A stretch of 64,000 nucleotides of DNA from Rhodocyclaceae bacterium. Its GTDB lineage: Bacteria > Pseudomonadota > Gammaproteobacteria > Burkholderiales > Rhodocyclaceae. Below are positions 38,508 to 46,043 of the stretch, one piece after another. The notes beneath the pieces are model-generated. The model did no database searches, was not told where the DNA came from, and worked only from the letters and a program-made list of their open reading frames with translations. The translations under genes and the position numbers were made by a program. Each line of letters starts with the position of its first letter. The first letter of the stretch is position 1. The DNA is taken from assembly GCA_030824275.1 (NCBI GenBank), contig JAVBXY010000016.1, positions 1 to 64,000 of the forward strand, given 5' to 3'.

Positions 38508-39926
38508 ATGGTTTCACTGAATAAATCCGCTGTCGATCCCACCCTGCTCGCCGCTGCCTGGTTCGCCCGGCTAACGGCCGCTTCCGTCGCGGCCATGCCG
38601 AGGGAGGAACCGCTCCCAGAGGGGCATGTGATCGCCATCGCCACACTGGCCGCCTTCGCCGCGCTGGCCTTGGCAGAGGGCCGCACCGTGGTGGTCCTCG
38701 TCCCCGACGACGAGCCTTTGCCGGATATCTCCAACACGCTTGATCTCTCGCTGCGTCCCCTGTGCCTCGTGCTGCCGGGTGCCGACTTTGCCGCCCGCAT
38801 CGCCCTGCGCGCCACGTTGTCGCTGATGAAAAGTCGACTCTCGCGGGACGGCGACGACGAACAATCCGCTGCCTGGACCCGTCAGCGCGAACGCATCGCC
38901 GCCAATGAACCGCTCTGGCGACAAGCCCAGGACTGGAGCGCCCGCAACGACCGCAGCGACTGGCCTGCCGACGTCGCCGAACTCTTCCCCGCCCGCATCC
39001 TGCCCATCGCCGCCTGGCGTGCCCTGCACCAGAAGAGCGCCGACATCACCGTGCTCTACCGTTGCGATGCGCCGGCCGAACTGGTGGCTGCGCCCAGCAG
39101 CCTGCTGCGCATCGGCACCCGCGCCGAATCGCCGCGCCATCGCGCCCTGGCACTGGGCGATGAAGACGCCCGGCTGCACATGGAACTGGCCCAGCTCACC
39201 CAGGATGTGGCTGAACTGGAACTCGAACTTGCTACCGCACAAGCCGAGGTGGCGGACTTCACACGACGCTACTATCAACAGATCGGCCGCCGCATGGTCG
39301 AACTCGACGCGCTCCAGGCCCGCATCGCCCGCGAGCAGGCCGAACGCGCGCCCGACAATCCGGAAGTTCGCGCCGAGGCACGACAAAAGACCGAACAAGC
39401 GGAACAATCTGCCCGCGAAAACGAGCGCTTCGCCAAGGCCAGCAAGGACGAGCCAAGCGGCTTCCGCCCCACCGGCGACGTCAAGCGCCTGTTCCGCCAG
39501 TTGGCGCAGAAAATCCATCCCGACCGCGCCGCTGACGAAGCCGACCGCGCCTGGCGCACGCAACTGATGTCGGAAGCCAACCGCGCCTACCGTGCCGGCG
39601 ACGAACGCACCCTGCGCGAAGTCGCCACGCTGTGGGAAGAAGGCCAGCGCGAGCAATCCCCCGCGGCGACCAGCGCTGCCACCAAGGCCGCCGTGTCACC
39701 AGCGCCGACTTTATTGCGCCAGGTCGAACGCATGCGCGCACGCTTCGCCGAGATCGAGGGCGAGTTGCACCGACTGTTCGGTTCCCGCCTCTACGAACTG
39801 TTCATCGCCGCCCGTCAGGCCCGTCGCCAGGGTCGTGACCTGCTTCAGGAAATGGCCGACAAGCTCGACGAGAATCTGGCCCGACTGCGCACCGCCGCTG
39901 CACCCGACGAAGCCCTCGCCGCCTAA
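38508..39926 (+). CDS. Coiled-coil protein with a J-domain
   Basis: A 472-residue protein. Residues 1-210 are a domain I do not recognise. Residues 220-320 form a coiled coil (ELELELATAQAEVADFTRRY and later repeats). Residues about 325-375 resemble a J-domain, DVKRLFRQLAQKIHPDRAAD, with the HPD signature present as HPDR. A basic C-terminal helical region follows. J-domains stimulate Hsp70 ATPase, so this is a probable DnaK co-chaperone. Two repeat copies lie in it: a diverged one at 38829 and a good one at 39690 encoding AVSPAPTLL between J-domain and tail. It is convergent with the Sel1 gene. Confidence 0.65.
   Translation: MVSLNKSAVDPTLLAAAWFARLTAASVAAMPREEPLPEGHVIAIATLAAFAALALAEGRTVVVLVPDDEPLPDISNTLDLSLRPLCLVLPGADFAARIALRATLSLMKSRLSRDGDDEQSAAWTRQRERIAANEPLWRQAQDWSARNDRSDWPADVAELFPARILPIAAWRALHQKSADITVLYRCDAPAELVAAPSSLLRIGTRAESPRHRALALGDEDARLHMELAQLTQDVAELELELATAQAEVADFTRRYYQQIGRRMVELDALQARIAREQAERAPDNPEVRAEARQKTEQAEQSARENERFAKASKDEPSGFRPTGDVKRLFRQLAQKIHPDRAADEADRAWRTQLMSEANRAYRAGDERTLREVATLWEEGQREQSPAATSAATKAAVSPAPTLLRQVERMRARFAEIEGELHRLFGSRLYELFIAARQARRQGRDLLQEMADKLDENLARLRTAAAPDEALAA
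38829..38853 (-). repeat. Dispersed repeat, diverged copy 10 (inside J-domain gene)
   Basis: Minus strand GCCGTCCCGCGAGAGTCGAC followed by TTTT, about 22 of 25 positions like copy 9. It encodes KSRLSRDGD, in a non-conserved segment. Confidence 0.6.
39690..39714 (+). repeat. Dispersed 24-bp repeat, copy 11 (inside J-domain gene)
   Basis: GCCGTGTCACCAGCGCCGAC followed by TTTATT; encodes AVSPAPTLL in the linker after the J-domain. Confidence 0.85.
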
Positions 39927-39932
39927 ACATCC

Positions 39933-41924
39933 CTAGCTAAGGCGCCGTCCCCGCTCCATCCGTTCCAGAAACGCATTCGCCGTCTCGTTGCCATGACGGG
40001 CCGAGGCGCGCAACCACTTGGCCGCCAAGCGCAGGCTGCGTTTGACGCCCCGCCCGTGGAAATAGGCGACGCCGAGTTCGTACTGCGCATCGGCTTCGTC
40101 ACGTAGCGCGGCACGACGCAGCCAGTGCGCCCCAGCATGAGCATCGACGGGCGTCCCCTCGCCATGCATCAGGCAATAGCCAAAGCTGTACATGGCGTAG
40201 GCATCCTCATGACCGGTGGCCGCCTGCTCGTACCAGCGCAGGGCCTCGCCTGGATCGCGGGGCACGCCCTGACCGAAATAAAACAGGTCGCCGAGAATGA
40301 TCTTGGCATCGAACAGACTTGCCGCCTTGAGGTAGAAGAGCAGCGCCTCGCGCATATCGACGGCGGTGCCGGTGCCGTGGCGCAAGCACTCGGCCAGCAT
40401 GAACGCGGCGCGGCGATGACCCAGCTCGGCGGCACGCCGATAGGCCGTAACGGCTTCCGCCAGACGAGGATCATCGGCATCCACGGCGCTACGCAACAAG
40501 CGCTCGCCGCAACCGAACCAGTAGCGTTCCAGCTCCCGCTGCGCCTGCGCCCAACCGGCCTCCGCCGCCTTCCGCAACAGGGATTCGCCGTGTTGCGGAC
40601 GGGCCTCGCCGCCGATGCCATGCAGCAGGCAGCGACCGTATTCCGCTTGGCCGTGGGGATCGCCGGCCTCCGCGGCCACCTGGAAGTTTTGCCGCGCCGC
40701 CTGAAGGTCAATGCGCACGCCCTCGCCATGCTCGAAACATTCGCCGAGCCAGACCCGTGCCGCCATGTCGCCCTGCTCGGCCGCCCGCCGGTACCAGGCG
40801 ACGGCCAGCGCCTTGTTCTCCGTCACGCCGTCGCCCCAACGGTAGGCATGGGCGATCTTGATGCGGGCGCGGGCATGACCGCGCCGGGCAGCGGCCCGCC
40901 ACCAGCGCAGGGCCGCTTCGTAATCGCGCCCCTCACTGCCGATGCCATGAGCCAAGCACTCGCCCAGCTCGAATTCGGCATCACGACTGCCCTTCTCGGC
41001 AGCCCGCCGGTACCAGCCCATGCCGGCCTCGGGATCGCGGGTGACGCCGACGCCAAAGCTGTAACACTGGCCGAGCAGGAACATCGCCCCGACCAATCCC
41101 TTGCGCGCGGCGGTCCGAAAATGCGTCACCGCTTCAGCTACGTCCGCTGTCACACCTTCACCGGCATACAGGCACATGCCGAGACAAAAGCTGGCGCTGA
41201 CCACACCATCCGCCGACGCCTCGCGCCAGAGTCGGGCGGCGGCGGCCCGATCCTCGGCGACACCGCGCCCGAAGAAATGGCAACGCGCGAGCAGATCGCG
41301 CGCCCGCGGCTGGCCCTGCGCCGCGGCAAGTTGCAGCCAGTGCACGGCGGCCGAAAAGTTCTTTTCGCAGCCGCTACCGAAATACTGCACCCGGCCATAC
41401 CAATATTGCGCAAGGCGCGCCCCCTGTTGGGCTGCACGGGAAAAGAGGTCGACAGCCCTTGTCGGATCGGTGTCGACACCATGGCCGCGCAACAGGCACA
41501 GGCCCAGCCAGGTCATACCGCGACCGTCACCACGCTCAGTCGCCGATTCGAAAAGCCGCGCCGCCTCATGGTGATCACGGGGCAGGCCAAAGCCCTGGTA
41601 GAGCAGCCAACCGAGCACTGCCTCACCAGCCCCGCAGCCCTGTTCGCCGCTGGCCGAGGCCCAGCGTACAGCCTCGGCGGGGGATTTCTCGACGCCCTCG
41701 CCCACCGCCAAGCGCCAGGCCAGCTCGGCTTGGGCAGTGTGGTTGCCGCCCTCGGCCATGCGACGCAATTCCTCGATGCGAAGACCGCCCCAGAAGCCTT
41801 CGGCGTGCCCCAGCAATTCGAGCCCCTGAGCCGCACCGCGCTCCACCAGCGTGCTGTCCAGCGCCTCGCGAAAAAGTCCGAGCAGGGCCCCCGTCGGCAG
41901 GGGAATCAGGGAGTGGTTCGACAT
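39933..41924 (-). CDS. Sel1-repeat protein with about 16 repeats
   Basis: A 663-residue protein made almost entirely of about 16 Sel1-type (TPR-like) repeats of about 36 residues, each with the pattern A-x-LG-x-G-x-GV-x-D, for example GVTRDPEAGMGWYRRAAEKG. There is no clear signal peptide. The repeats form a solenoid used for protein-protein contacts. The gene is convergent with the J-domain protein 6 bp away, suggesting a functional link, such as a chaperone with an adaptor, but this is inference. The upstream gap contains DnaA boxes. Confidence 0.85.
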   Translation of the reverse strand: MSNHSLIPLPTGALLGLFREALDSTLVERGAAQGLELLGHAEGFWGGLRIEELRRMAEGGNHTAQAELAWRLAVGEGVEKSPAEAVRWASASGEQGCGAGEAVLGWLLYQGFGLPRDHHEAARLFESATERGDGRGMTWLGLCLLRGHGVDTDPTRAVDLFSRAAQQGARLAQYWYGRVQYFGSGCEKNFSAAVHWLQLAAAQGQPRARDLLARCHFFGRGVAEDRAAAARLWREASADGVVSASFCLGMCLYAGEGVTADVAEAVTHFRTAARKGLVGAMFLLGQCYSFGVGVTRDPEAGMGWYRRAAEKGSRDAEFELGECLAHGIGSEGRDYEAALRWWRAAARRGHARARIKIAHAYRWGDGVTENKALAVAWYRRAAEQGDMAARVWLGECFEHGEGVRIDLQAARQNFQVAAEAGDPHGQAEYGRCLLHGIGGEARPQHGESLLRKAAEAGWAQAQRELERYWFGCGERLLRSAVDADDPRLAEAVTAYRRAAELGHRRAAFMLAECLRHGTGTAVDMREALLFYLKAASLFDAKIILGDLFYFGQGVPRDPGEALRWYEQAATGHEDAYAMYSFGYCLMHGEGTPVDAHAGAHWLRRAALRDEADAQYELGVAYFHGRGVKRSLRLAAKWLRASARHGNETANAFLERMERGRRLS

Positions 41925-41987
41925 GGCACTACGGTAGCCGACTCAGACTGCCAGGAAGAGCAGAAACAAAAGGGGACAAGCGCCGGC

Positions 41988-42022
41988 TTATCCACAAAAT
42001 CTGTGGATAAGTATGTGGATCG
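41988..42022. promoter_or_regulatory. Cluster of DnaA boxes
   Basis: A perfect DnaA box TTATCCACA (41988-41996) faces a perfect inverted box TGTGGATAA (42002-42010), followed by an imperfect third TGTGGATCG (42014-42022). An AT-rich stretch (42082-42122) with a TATACT -10-like element at 42118 follows. It lies in the 293-bp gap between the Sel1 gene and xseA, which holds no gene. It could be a DnaA-regulated promoter for either neighbour, a titration site or a minor origin. Confidence 0.6.
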
Positions 42023-42217
42023 CTTGCTGACAACGACGCTAAGCAGGTGTGCCAGAAGGCTTTTTTCTCGGCAGCCCAAAAATAACCCAGAAAATAATTT
42101 CATAATAATCCGATAGTTATACTGAAACCCCTGCTAGATAGCGCATCCGCAGCCATTCCTGCACTCACATGGCTATCGGGTAGAATTTCCTGATTCCTTC
42201 GCCCGCCTTGCGCGCCC

Positions 42218-43564
42218 ATGGCCGACGCCTATCCCAATGCCATCATCAGCATCAGCGACCTGAACCGGCTTGCCCGTCAGGCGCTGGAGCGGGAGTTCCC
42301 TCTCCAATGGGTCGGCGGGGAAATTTCCAACCTGACCCGCGCCGCCTCCGGCCACATTTATTTCACGCTCAAGGACGAATCCGCCCAGGCCCGTTGCGTG
42401 ATGTTCCGTTCCCGCGCCCAGTCGCTGCCCTGGCGGCTCGAAAACGGCCAGCAGGTGGAGGCGCGGGTGCTGGTATCGCTGTATGAACCGCGCGGCGATT
42501 TCCAACTGAACGTGGAAAGCCTGCGACGCGCGGGACTGGGCCGCCTCTTCGAGGCCTTCGCCCGCCTGAAGGCCAAGCTCGACGAAGAAGGCTTGTTTGC
42601 AGAGGAACGCAAGCAATCTCTACCGCGCTTTCCGCGCACTATCGGCATCGTCAGCTCGCCCCAGGCTGCCGCCTTGCGCGATGTCCTCGCGGCCCTGCGG
42701 CGACGGGCGCCGAATGTACGCACCATCCTTTATCCAACGCCGGTACAGGGCGACGGTGCCGCCGCCAGTATCGCCGTTGCCATCGCCACTGCCGGGCAGC
42801 GCGATGAATGCGAGCTGCTGCTGCTGGTGCGCGGCGGAGGCAGCATCGAAGATCTCTGGGCTTTCAACGAGGAAGTCGTGGCCCGAGCCATCGCCGCCGC
42901 CTCGCGGCCAGTGATCAGTGGTGTCGGCCACGAATCCGACGTCACCATCGCCGATTTTGTCGCCGACCTGCGCGCCGCAACCCCCACTGCCGCCGCAGAA
43001 CTGGCGACCCAGGGCTGGTTCGACGCGGGTGCCGAAATCGCTGCGCTCGCCCTTGCCTTGCGCGAAGCCATGGAGGATCGTCTGACCGTGGCCCAGCAAG
43101 GTATCGACCATCTCGCCTTGCGGTTGATACACCCCGCACACCGCCTCGCCCAGAGCCGTGATCGCCTGGCCCTGCTGACATCGCGACTTGGCGCTGCCTT
43201 GGCGCGCGAATCACGCAGACACCGGGAACGCCTCGACCGCGCAGTGCTCCATCTCAGCCGCAGCGCACCGCGTATCGATGGCCGTCGGGGCCGGCTTGAT
43301 CTGCTCGGCCAGCGGTTGGACTCGGCCTTGCGTCAGCACATGACGCAGAGACGGACAGCACTTGATACCGTTCGTGCCGCAATCACTCATCTGAATCCAC
43401 AAGCCACCCTGGCGAGGGGCTTCGCCATCGTCCGCGATGCACAGGGGCGAGTGGTGATGGACGCGGCATCGCTGCACAGCGGCGACATCGCCAGCCTGGA
43501 CCTGGCCCGAGGCCATGCCCGCGTCAGCGTTGTGGACAGCGCACTGGATTCCCGACTAGAATAG
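42218..43564 (+). CDS. xseA: Exodeoxyribonuclease VII large subunit
   Basis: A 448-residue protein of normal family length. An N-terminal OB-fold (ISISDLNRLARQALEREFPL through IYFTLKD) is followed by the catalytic core SSPQAAALRDVLAALRRR and VRGGGSIEDLWAFNEEVVAR, and the helical C-terminus. With XseB (not seen here) it degrades single-stranded DNA. The ATG is preceded by weak Shine-Dalgarno sequence. Its 3' end carries a candidate sodB promoter. Confidence 0.95.
   Translation: MADAYPNAIISISDLNRLARQALEREFPLQWVGGEISNLTRAASGHIYFTLKDESAQARCVMFRSRAQSLPWRLENGQQVEARVLVSLYEPRGDFQLNVESLRRAGLGRLFEAFARLKAKLDEEGLFAEERKQSLPRFPRTIGIVSSPQAAALRDVLAALRRRAPNVRTILYPTPVQGDGAAASIAVAIATAGQRDECELLLLVRGGGSIEDLWAFNEEVVARAIAAASRPVISGVGHESDVTIADFVADLRAATPTAAAELATQGWFDAGAEIAALALALREAMEDRLTVAQQGIDHLALRLIHPAHRLAQSRDRLALLTSRLGAALARESRRHRERLDRAVLHLSRSAPRIDGRRGRLDLLGQRLDSALRQHMTQRRTALDTVRAAITHLNPQATLARGFAIVRDAQGRVVMDAASLHSGDIASLDLARGHARVSVVDSALDSRLE
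43533..43562 (+). promoter_or_regulatory. Candidate sigma-70 promoter of sodB
   Basis: TGGACA (-35) and TAGAAT (-10) separated by 18 bp, overlapping the xseA stop. It would start transcription about 33 bp before the sodB ATG. The spacing and match are good but not perfect. Confidence 0.5.
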
Positions 43565-43601
43565 TCAAGTTTAGTATCCCCCTAAAAACAGGAGAATCAA
43601 A

Positions 43602-44186
43602 ATGGAACACACCCTCCCCGCCCTACCCTTCGCCATGGATGCTCTGGCGCCCCACATGTCGAAGGAAACCTTCGAATATCACTACGCCAAGCATCACCAG
43701 GCCTATGTGACCAACCTCAACAACCTGATCAAGGGCACCGAATTCGAGAACCTCGACCTCGAAGCCATCGTCAAGAAGGCTCCCGCTGGTGGCGTGTATA
43801 ACAACTCGGCCCAAGTCTGGAACCACACCTTCTTCTGGAACTGCCTGAAGCCGAATGGCGGCGGCGCCCCCACCGGTGCCCTAGCCGATGCGATCAACAA
43901 GAAGTGGGGTTCCTTCGACGAATTCAAGAAAGCCTTCCAGGCCTCCGCCGTCGGCAACTTCGGTTCGGGCTGGACCTGGCTGGTGAAGAAGGCCGATGGC
44001 TCGGTGGACATCGTCAACATGGGCGCTGCCGGCACCCCGCTGACCACTGGCGACAAGGCCCTGCTTTGCGTCGACGTTTGGGAACACGCCTACTACATCG
44101 ACTACCGCAATGCGCGGCCGAAATTCGTCGAGACTTTCCTGGCCTCGCTGGCCAACTGGGATTTCGCGGCGAAGAATTTTGCCTGA
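43602..44186 (+). CDS. sodB: Superoxide dismutase (Fe type)
   Basis: A 194-residue Fe/Mn-family superoxide dismutase. Metal ligands are His in [12 protein letters not shown] (near 27), His in [13 protein letters not shown] (near 74), and Asp plus His in [12 protein letters not shown] (near 157-161). The N-terminal region [20 protein letters not shown] and the Gln in the NFGSG stretch fit the iron type. It is cytosolic with no signal peptide. It ends at a bidirectional terminator. Confidence 0.95.
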   Translation: MEHTLPALPFAMDALAPHMSKETFEYHYAKHHQAYVTNLNNLIKGTEFENLDLEAIVKKAPAGGVYNNSAQVWNHTFFWNCLKPNGGGAPTGALADAINKKWGSFDEFKKAFQASAVGNFGSGWTWLVKKADGSVDIVNMGAAGTPLTTGDKALLCVDVWEHAYYIDYRNARPKFVETFLASLANWDFAAKNFA

Positions 44187-44197
44187 TTGATTCTGGC

Positions 44198-44225
44198 AAA
44201 AAAATAAGGGCTCCTGCGGGAGCCC
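44198..44225. terminator. Bidirectional terminator between sodB and DUF192 gene
   Basis: Stem GGGCTCC / GGAGCCC with a TGCG loop (44208-44225) and an A7 run on the left (44198-44204), so the minus-strand reading ends in T7. It fits termination of the DUF192 gene and, more weakly, of sodB. Confidence 0.8.
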
Positions 44226-44234
44226 TGATTATTT

Positions 44235-44678
44235 CTAGCGTCCGGCTGGCGCCTTTTCAATGCCGGAGAGTGCAAACCCGGCGCCCAGGCCACGAGTCTT
44301 GAACCAGCCGATATTCATTTCCAGTGCATAGCGTGCAGGCTTGGCCGCGCAGTGATTGTCTTCCGTCTGCGGCTGCATGTCCTCGATGTTGATAATGCGT
44401 CCCTTCTCGTCGAGAAAAGCCACCGACAAAGGGAGATAGGTATTGCGCATCCACATGCAGTGCTGCCCGACTTCGGGAAACACGAACAACATGCCGCGCT
44501 GGGTCGGCATCTGACGGCGCTGCATGAGCCCGGTCATGCGGCTCTCCAGGGTTGAGGCGACCTCGGCTTCGACTCGATGCATGCCGGCGAATAGTTCCAA
44601 TACGGGAAGCGACTGCTGGGCGACTGTCGGCAGTGCGAAGAGCAGCAACAAGGTACTGAGGATGTATTTGATGAACAT
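44235..44678 (-). CDS. DUF192 family exported protein
   Basis: A 147-residue protein with a signal peptide (residues 1-20, IKYILSTLLLLFALPTVAQ) and the DUF192 domain: ESRMTGLMQRRQMPTQRGML and MWMRNTYLPLSVAFLDEKGR around residues 43-90. The family is predicted to act in the periplasm, but the function is not established. The ATG at 44678 has AAGGAA upstream; a 20-codon extension to 44738 has no support. It shares the terminator at 44198 with sodB. Confidence 0.85.
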   Translation of the reverse strand: MFIKYILSTLLLLFALPTVAQQSLPVLELFAGMHRVEAEVASTLESRMTGLMQRRQMPTQRGMLFVFPEVGQHCMWMRNTYLPLSVAFLDEKGRIINIEDMQPQTEDNHCAAKPARYALEMNIGWFKTRGLGAGFALSGIEKAPAGR

Positions 44679-44697
44679 GACGATTCCTTCATGCAAC

Positions 44698-44727
44698 AAA
44701 AAAGGCAGGGGTAACCCTGCCTTTTTT
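44698..44727 (-). terminator. Terminator downstream of the first Lys/Ala/Glu-rich protein gene
   Basis: Stem GGCAGGG / CCCTGCC with a GTAA loop, flanked by A6 and T6; in the minus-strand direction it ends with T6. It is 17 bp beyond the stop of the 44745 gene. Confidence 0.88.
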
Positions 44728-44744
44728 GTAGGAAACAAGAAGAA

Positions 44745-44999
44745 TTACTTCTTGTCAGCCTTCTTCTCAGCAGCCGGAGCAGCCTTCTTCTCTTCTTTCT
44801 TCTCTTCTTTCTTCTCTTCTTTCTTCTCTTCTTTCTTCTCAGCCTTCTTCTCAGCCTTCTTCTCTTCCTTCTTCTCAGCAGCCGGAGCAGCCTTCTTCTC
44901 GGCGGCAGCGGGAGCGGCCTTCTTCTCTTCAGCAGCGAAGCCGGAAGCGGAAACGGTAGCGAACATGGCGGCGATCAGAACGGACAGGAGCTTGCTCAT
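44745..44999 (-). CDS. Secreted low-complexity Lys/Glu/Ala-rich protein
   Basis: An 84-residue protein with a signal peptide (residues 1-22, SKLLSVLIAAMFATVSASG then AA) and a mature tail made of Lys, Glu, Ala and Pro only: AEEKKAAPAAAEKKAAPAA, then EEKK repeats. The tail carries a perfect 12-bp DNA tandem repeat. It is a predicted unfolded, strongly charged periplasmic or envelope protein of unknown function. A paralogue (45169-45399) with the same layout lies next to it. The true start is chosen as the ATG at 44999; a start five codons earlier is possible. Confidence 0.7.
   Translation of the reverse strand: MSKLLSVLIAAMFATVSASGFAAEEKKAAPAAAEKKAAPAAEKKEEKKAEKKAEKKEEKKEEKKEEKKEEKKAAPAAEKKADKK
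44785..44840. repeat. 12-bp tandem repeat in the 44745 gene
   Basis: Nearly five consecutive perfect copies of the 12-mer TTCTTCTCTTCT (4.7 units), encoding EEKK units in the gene. It is a candidate variable-number repeat. Confidence 0.85.
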
Positions 45000-45120
45000 T
45001 TGGTAATTCCTCAAAATAGATGAATATCGGATTGGAATCCGGGCCAGATGATCTGGTCCGAAGATTATAACGTTTGGCAGATCAATCGGTTGACCACATG
45101 AAGTGGTCGTCTCTCACCAA

Positions 45121-45152
45121 AAACAAATGGCGGGTCTCCCCGCCATTTGTTT
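45121..45152 (-). terminator. Terminator of the second Lys/Ala-rich protein gene
   Basis: A long, perfect stem AAACAAATGGCGGG / CCCGCCATTTGTTT with a short loop. In the minus-strand direction it ends in a T-rich tract. It lies just past the stop of the gene starting at 45399. Confidence 0.85.
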
Positions 45153-45168
45153 GATCCGGAAACCGGAA

Positions 45169-45399
45169 TTACTTGGCTTCAGCAGCCTTTTCAGCCTTCT
45201 TGGCCTTCTTGGCCTTCTTGGCCTTCTTTTCCATCTTCTTCTCAGCAGCCGGAGCAGCAGCTTCAGCCTTCTTCTCAGCAGCCGGGGCAGCGGCGGCGGC
45301 CGGGGCGGCGGCGGCAGCGGGAGCAGCCTTGGGGGCATCAGCGGCGAAAACGGAGGCGGCGAAGAGACCCGAAACCAGGGCGGCGATCAGCTTGTTCAT
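45169..45399 (-). CDS. Second secreted Lys/Ala-rich low-complexity protein
   Basis: A 76-residue protein with a signal peptide (NKLIAALVSGLFAASVFA) and a mature tail of Ala, Pro, Lys and Glu, including PAAEKK repeats and a KKAKKAKKAKKA block encoded by 9-bp tandem repeats. It resembles the neighbour in layout but not in detail, so they look like paralogues or convergently simple proteins. The tail resembles a histone H1-like tail but is predicted to be exported. The ATG at 45399 is favoured by the signal peptide start; five codons upstream is an alternative. Confidence 0.7.
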   Translation of the reverse strand: MNKLIAALVSGLFAASVFAADAPKAAPAAAAAPAAAAAPAAEKKAEAAAPAAEKKMEKKAKKAKKAKKAEKAAEAK

Positions 45400-45482
45400 G
45401 GTGTTTCCTTTCACATATGTATAGGTGGAGTATCCGACACAGCCAGGATTTCCGGAGCGTCACAGCCAGTAACGCGCGGCTT

Positions 45483-46040
45483 TCAGCCAGGTTGACGCCG
45501 AATTTCAATTTCCCGCCACATTCCTGGCGACAATCCTTCCAGCGTCCACTCCCCCACGGCCCATCGGATCAGGCGCAGGGTTGGGAAACCGATCTTCGCT
45601 GTCATCCGCCGCACCTGTCGGTTCTTGCCCTCGCGCAATTCGATTTCCAGCCAGCTATCGGGAACGGACGCCCGATAGCGGATGGGCGGATTTCGCGACC
45701 ACAGGCCGGGCGGCTCAGCGATGCGCTTGGCCTGGCAATGCTTGGTGATGAAATCGCCGAGATCGATACCGGACTGAAGTTGCGCCAGCGCCGCGTCAGT
45801 AGGAACCCCCTCCACTTGCACTCGGTAGGTTTTCGCCAGCTTGTGCCGAGGATCGGCAATCCGGGCCTGAAGCCCACCATCACCGGTAAGCACGACCAAG
45901 CCTTCGGAATCTGCATCCAGGCGCCCTGCTGCATATACGCCAGGAATCGGAATGTAATCGGCCAGCGTCGAACGCCCGTTCGTATCCGTAAACTGGGTCA
46001 GTACGCCATAAGGCTTGTTGAAAAGGATAAGCCGGCTCAA
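45483..46040 (-). CDS. RluE-like 23S rRNA pseudouridine synthase
   Basis: A 185-residue pseudouridine synthase of the RsuA/RluB/E/F group. The catalytic motif is AAGRLDADSEGLVVLT (catalytic Asp in GRLDADS), followed by LQARIADPRHKLAKTY, and the RQVRRMTAKIGFPTLRLIR helix. It is short, without the N-terminal S4 domain, like RluE, which acts on U2457 of 23S rRNA. It is 3 bp after the AceK stop and probably shares its transcript. Its C-terminal region ends in a basic tail. Confidence 0.88.
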   Translation of the reverse strand: MSRLILFNKPYGVLTQFTDTNGRSTLADYIPIPGVYAAGRLDADSEGLVVLTGDGGLQARIADPRHKLAKTYRVQVEGVPTDAALAQLQSGIDLGDFITKHCQAKRIAEPPGLWSRNPPIRYRASVPDSWLEIELREGKNRQVRRMTAKIGFPTLRLIRWAVGEWTLEGLSPGMWREIEIRRQPG

Positions 46041-46043
46041 GTC

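Noticed and set aside
41185..41210. Possible further copy of the dispersed repeat (AAAAGCTGGCGCTGACC)
   Set aside because: Only a partial match with no GCCGT end, and it lies in a Sel1 repeat where similar residues recur.
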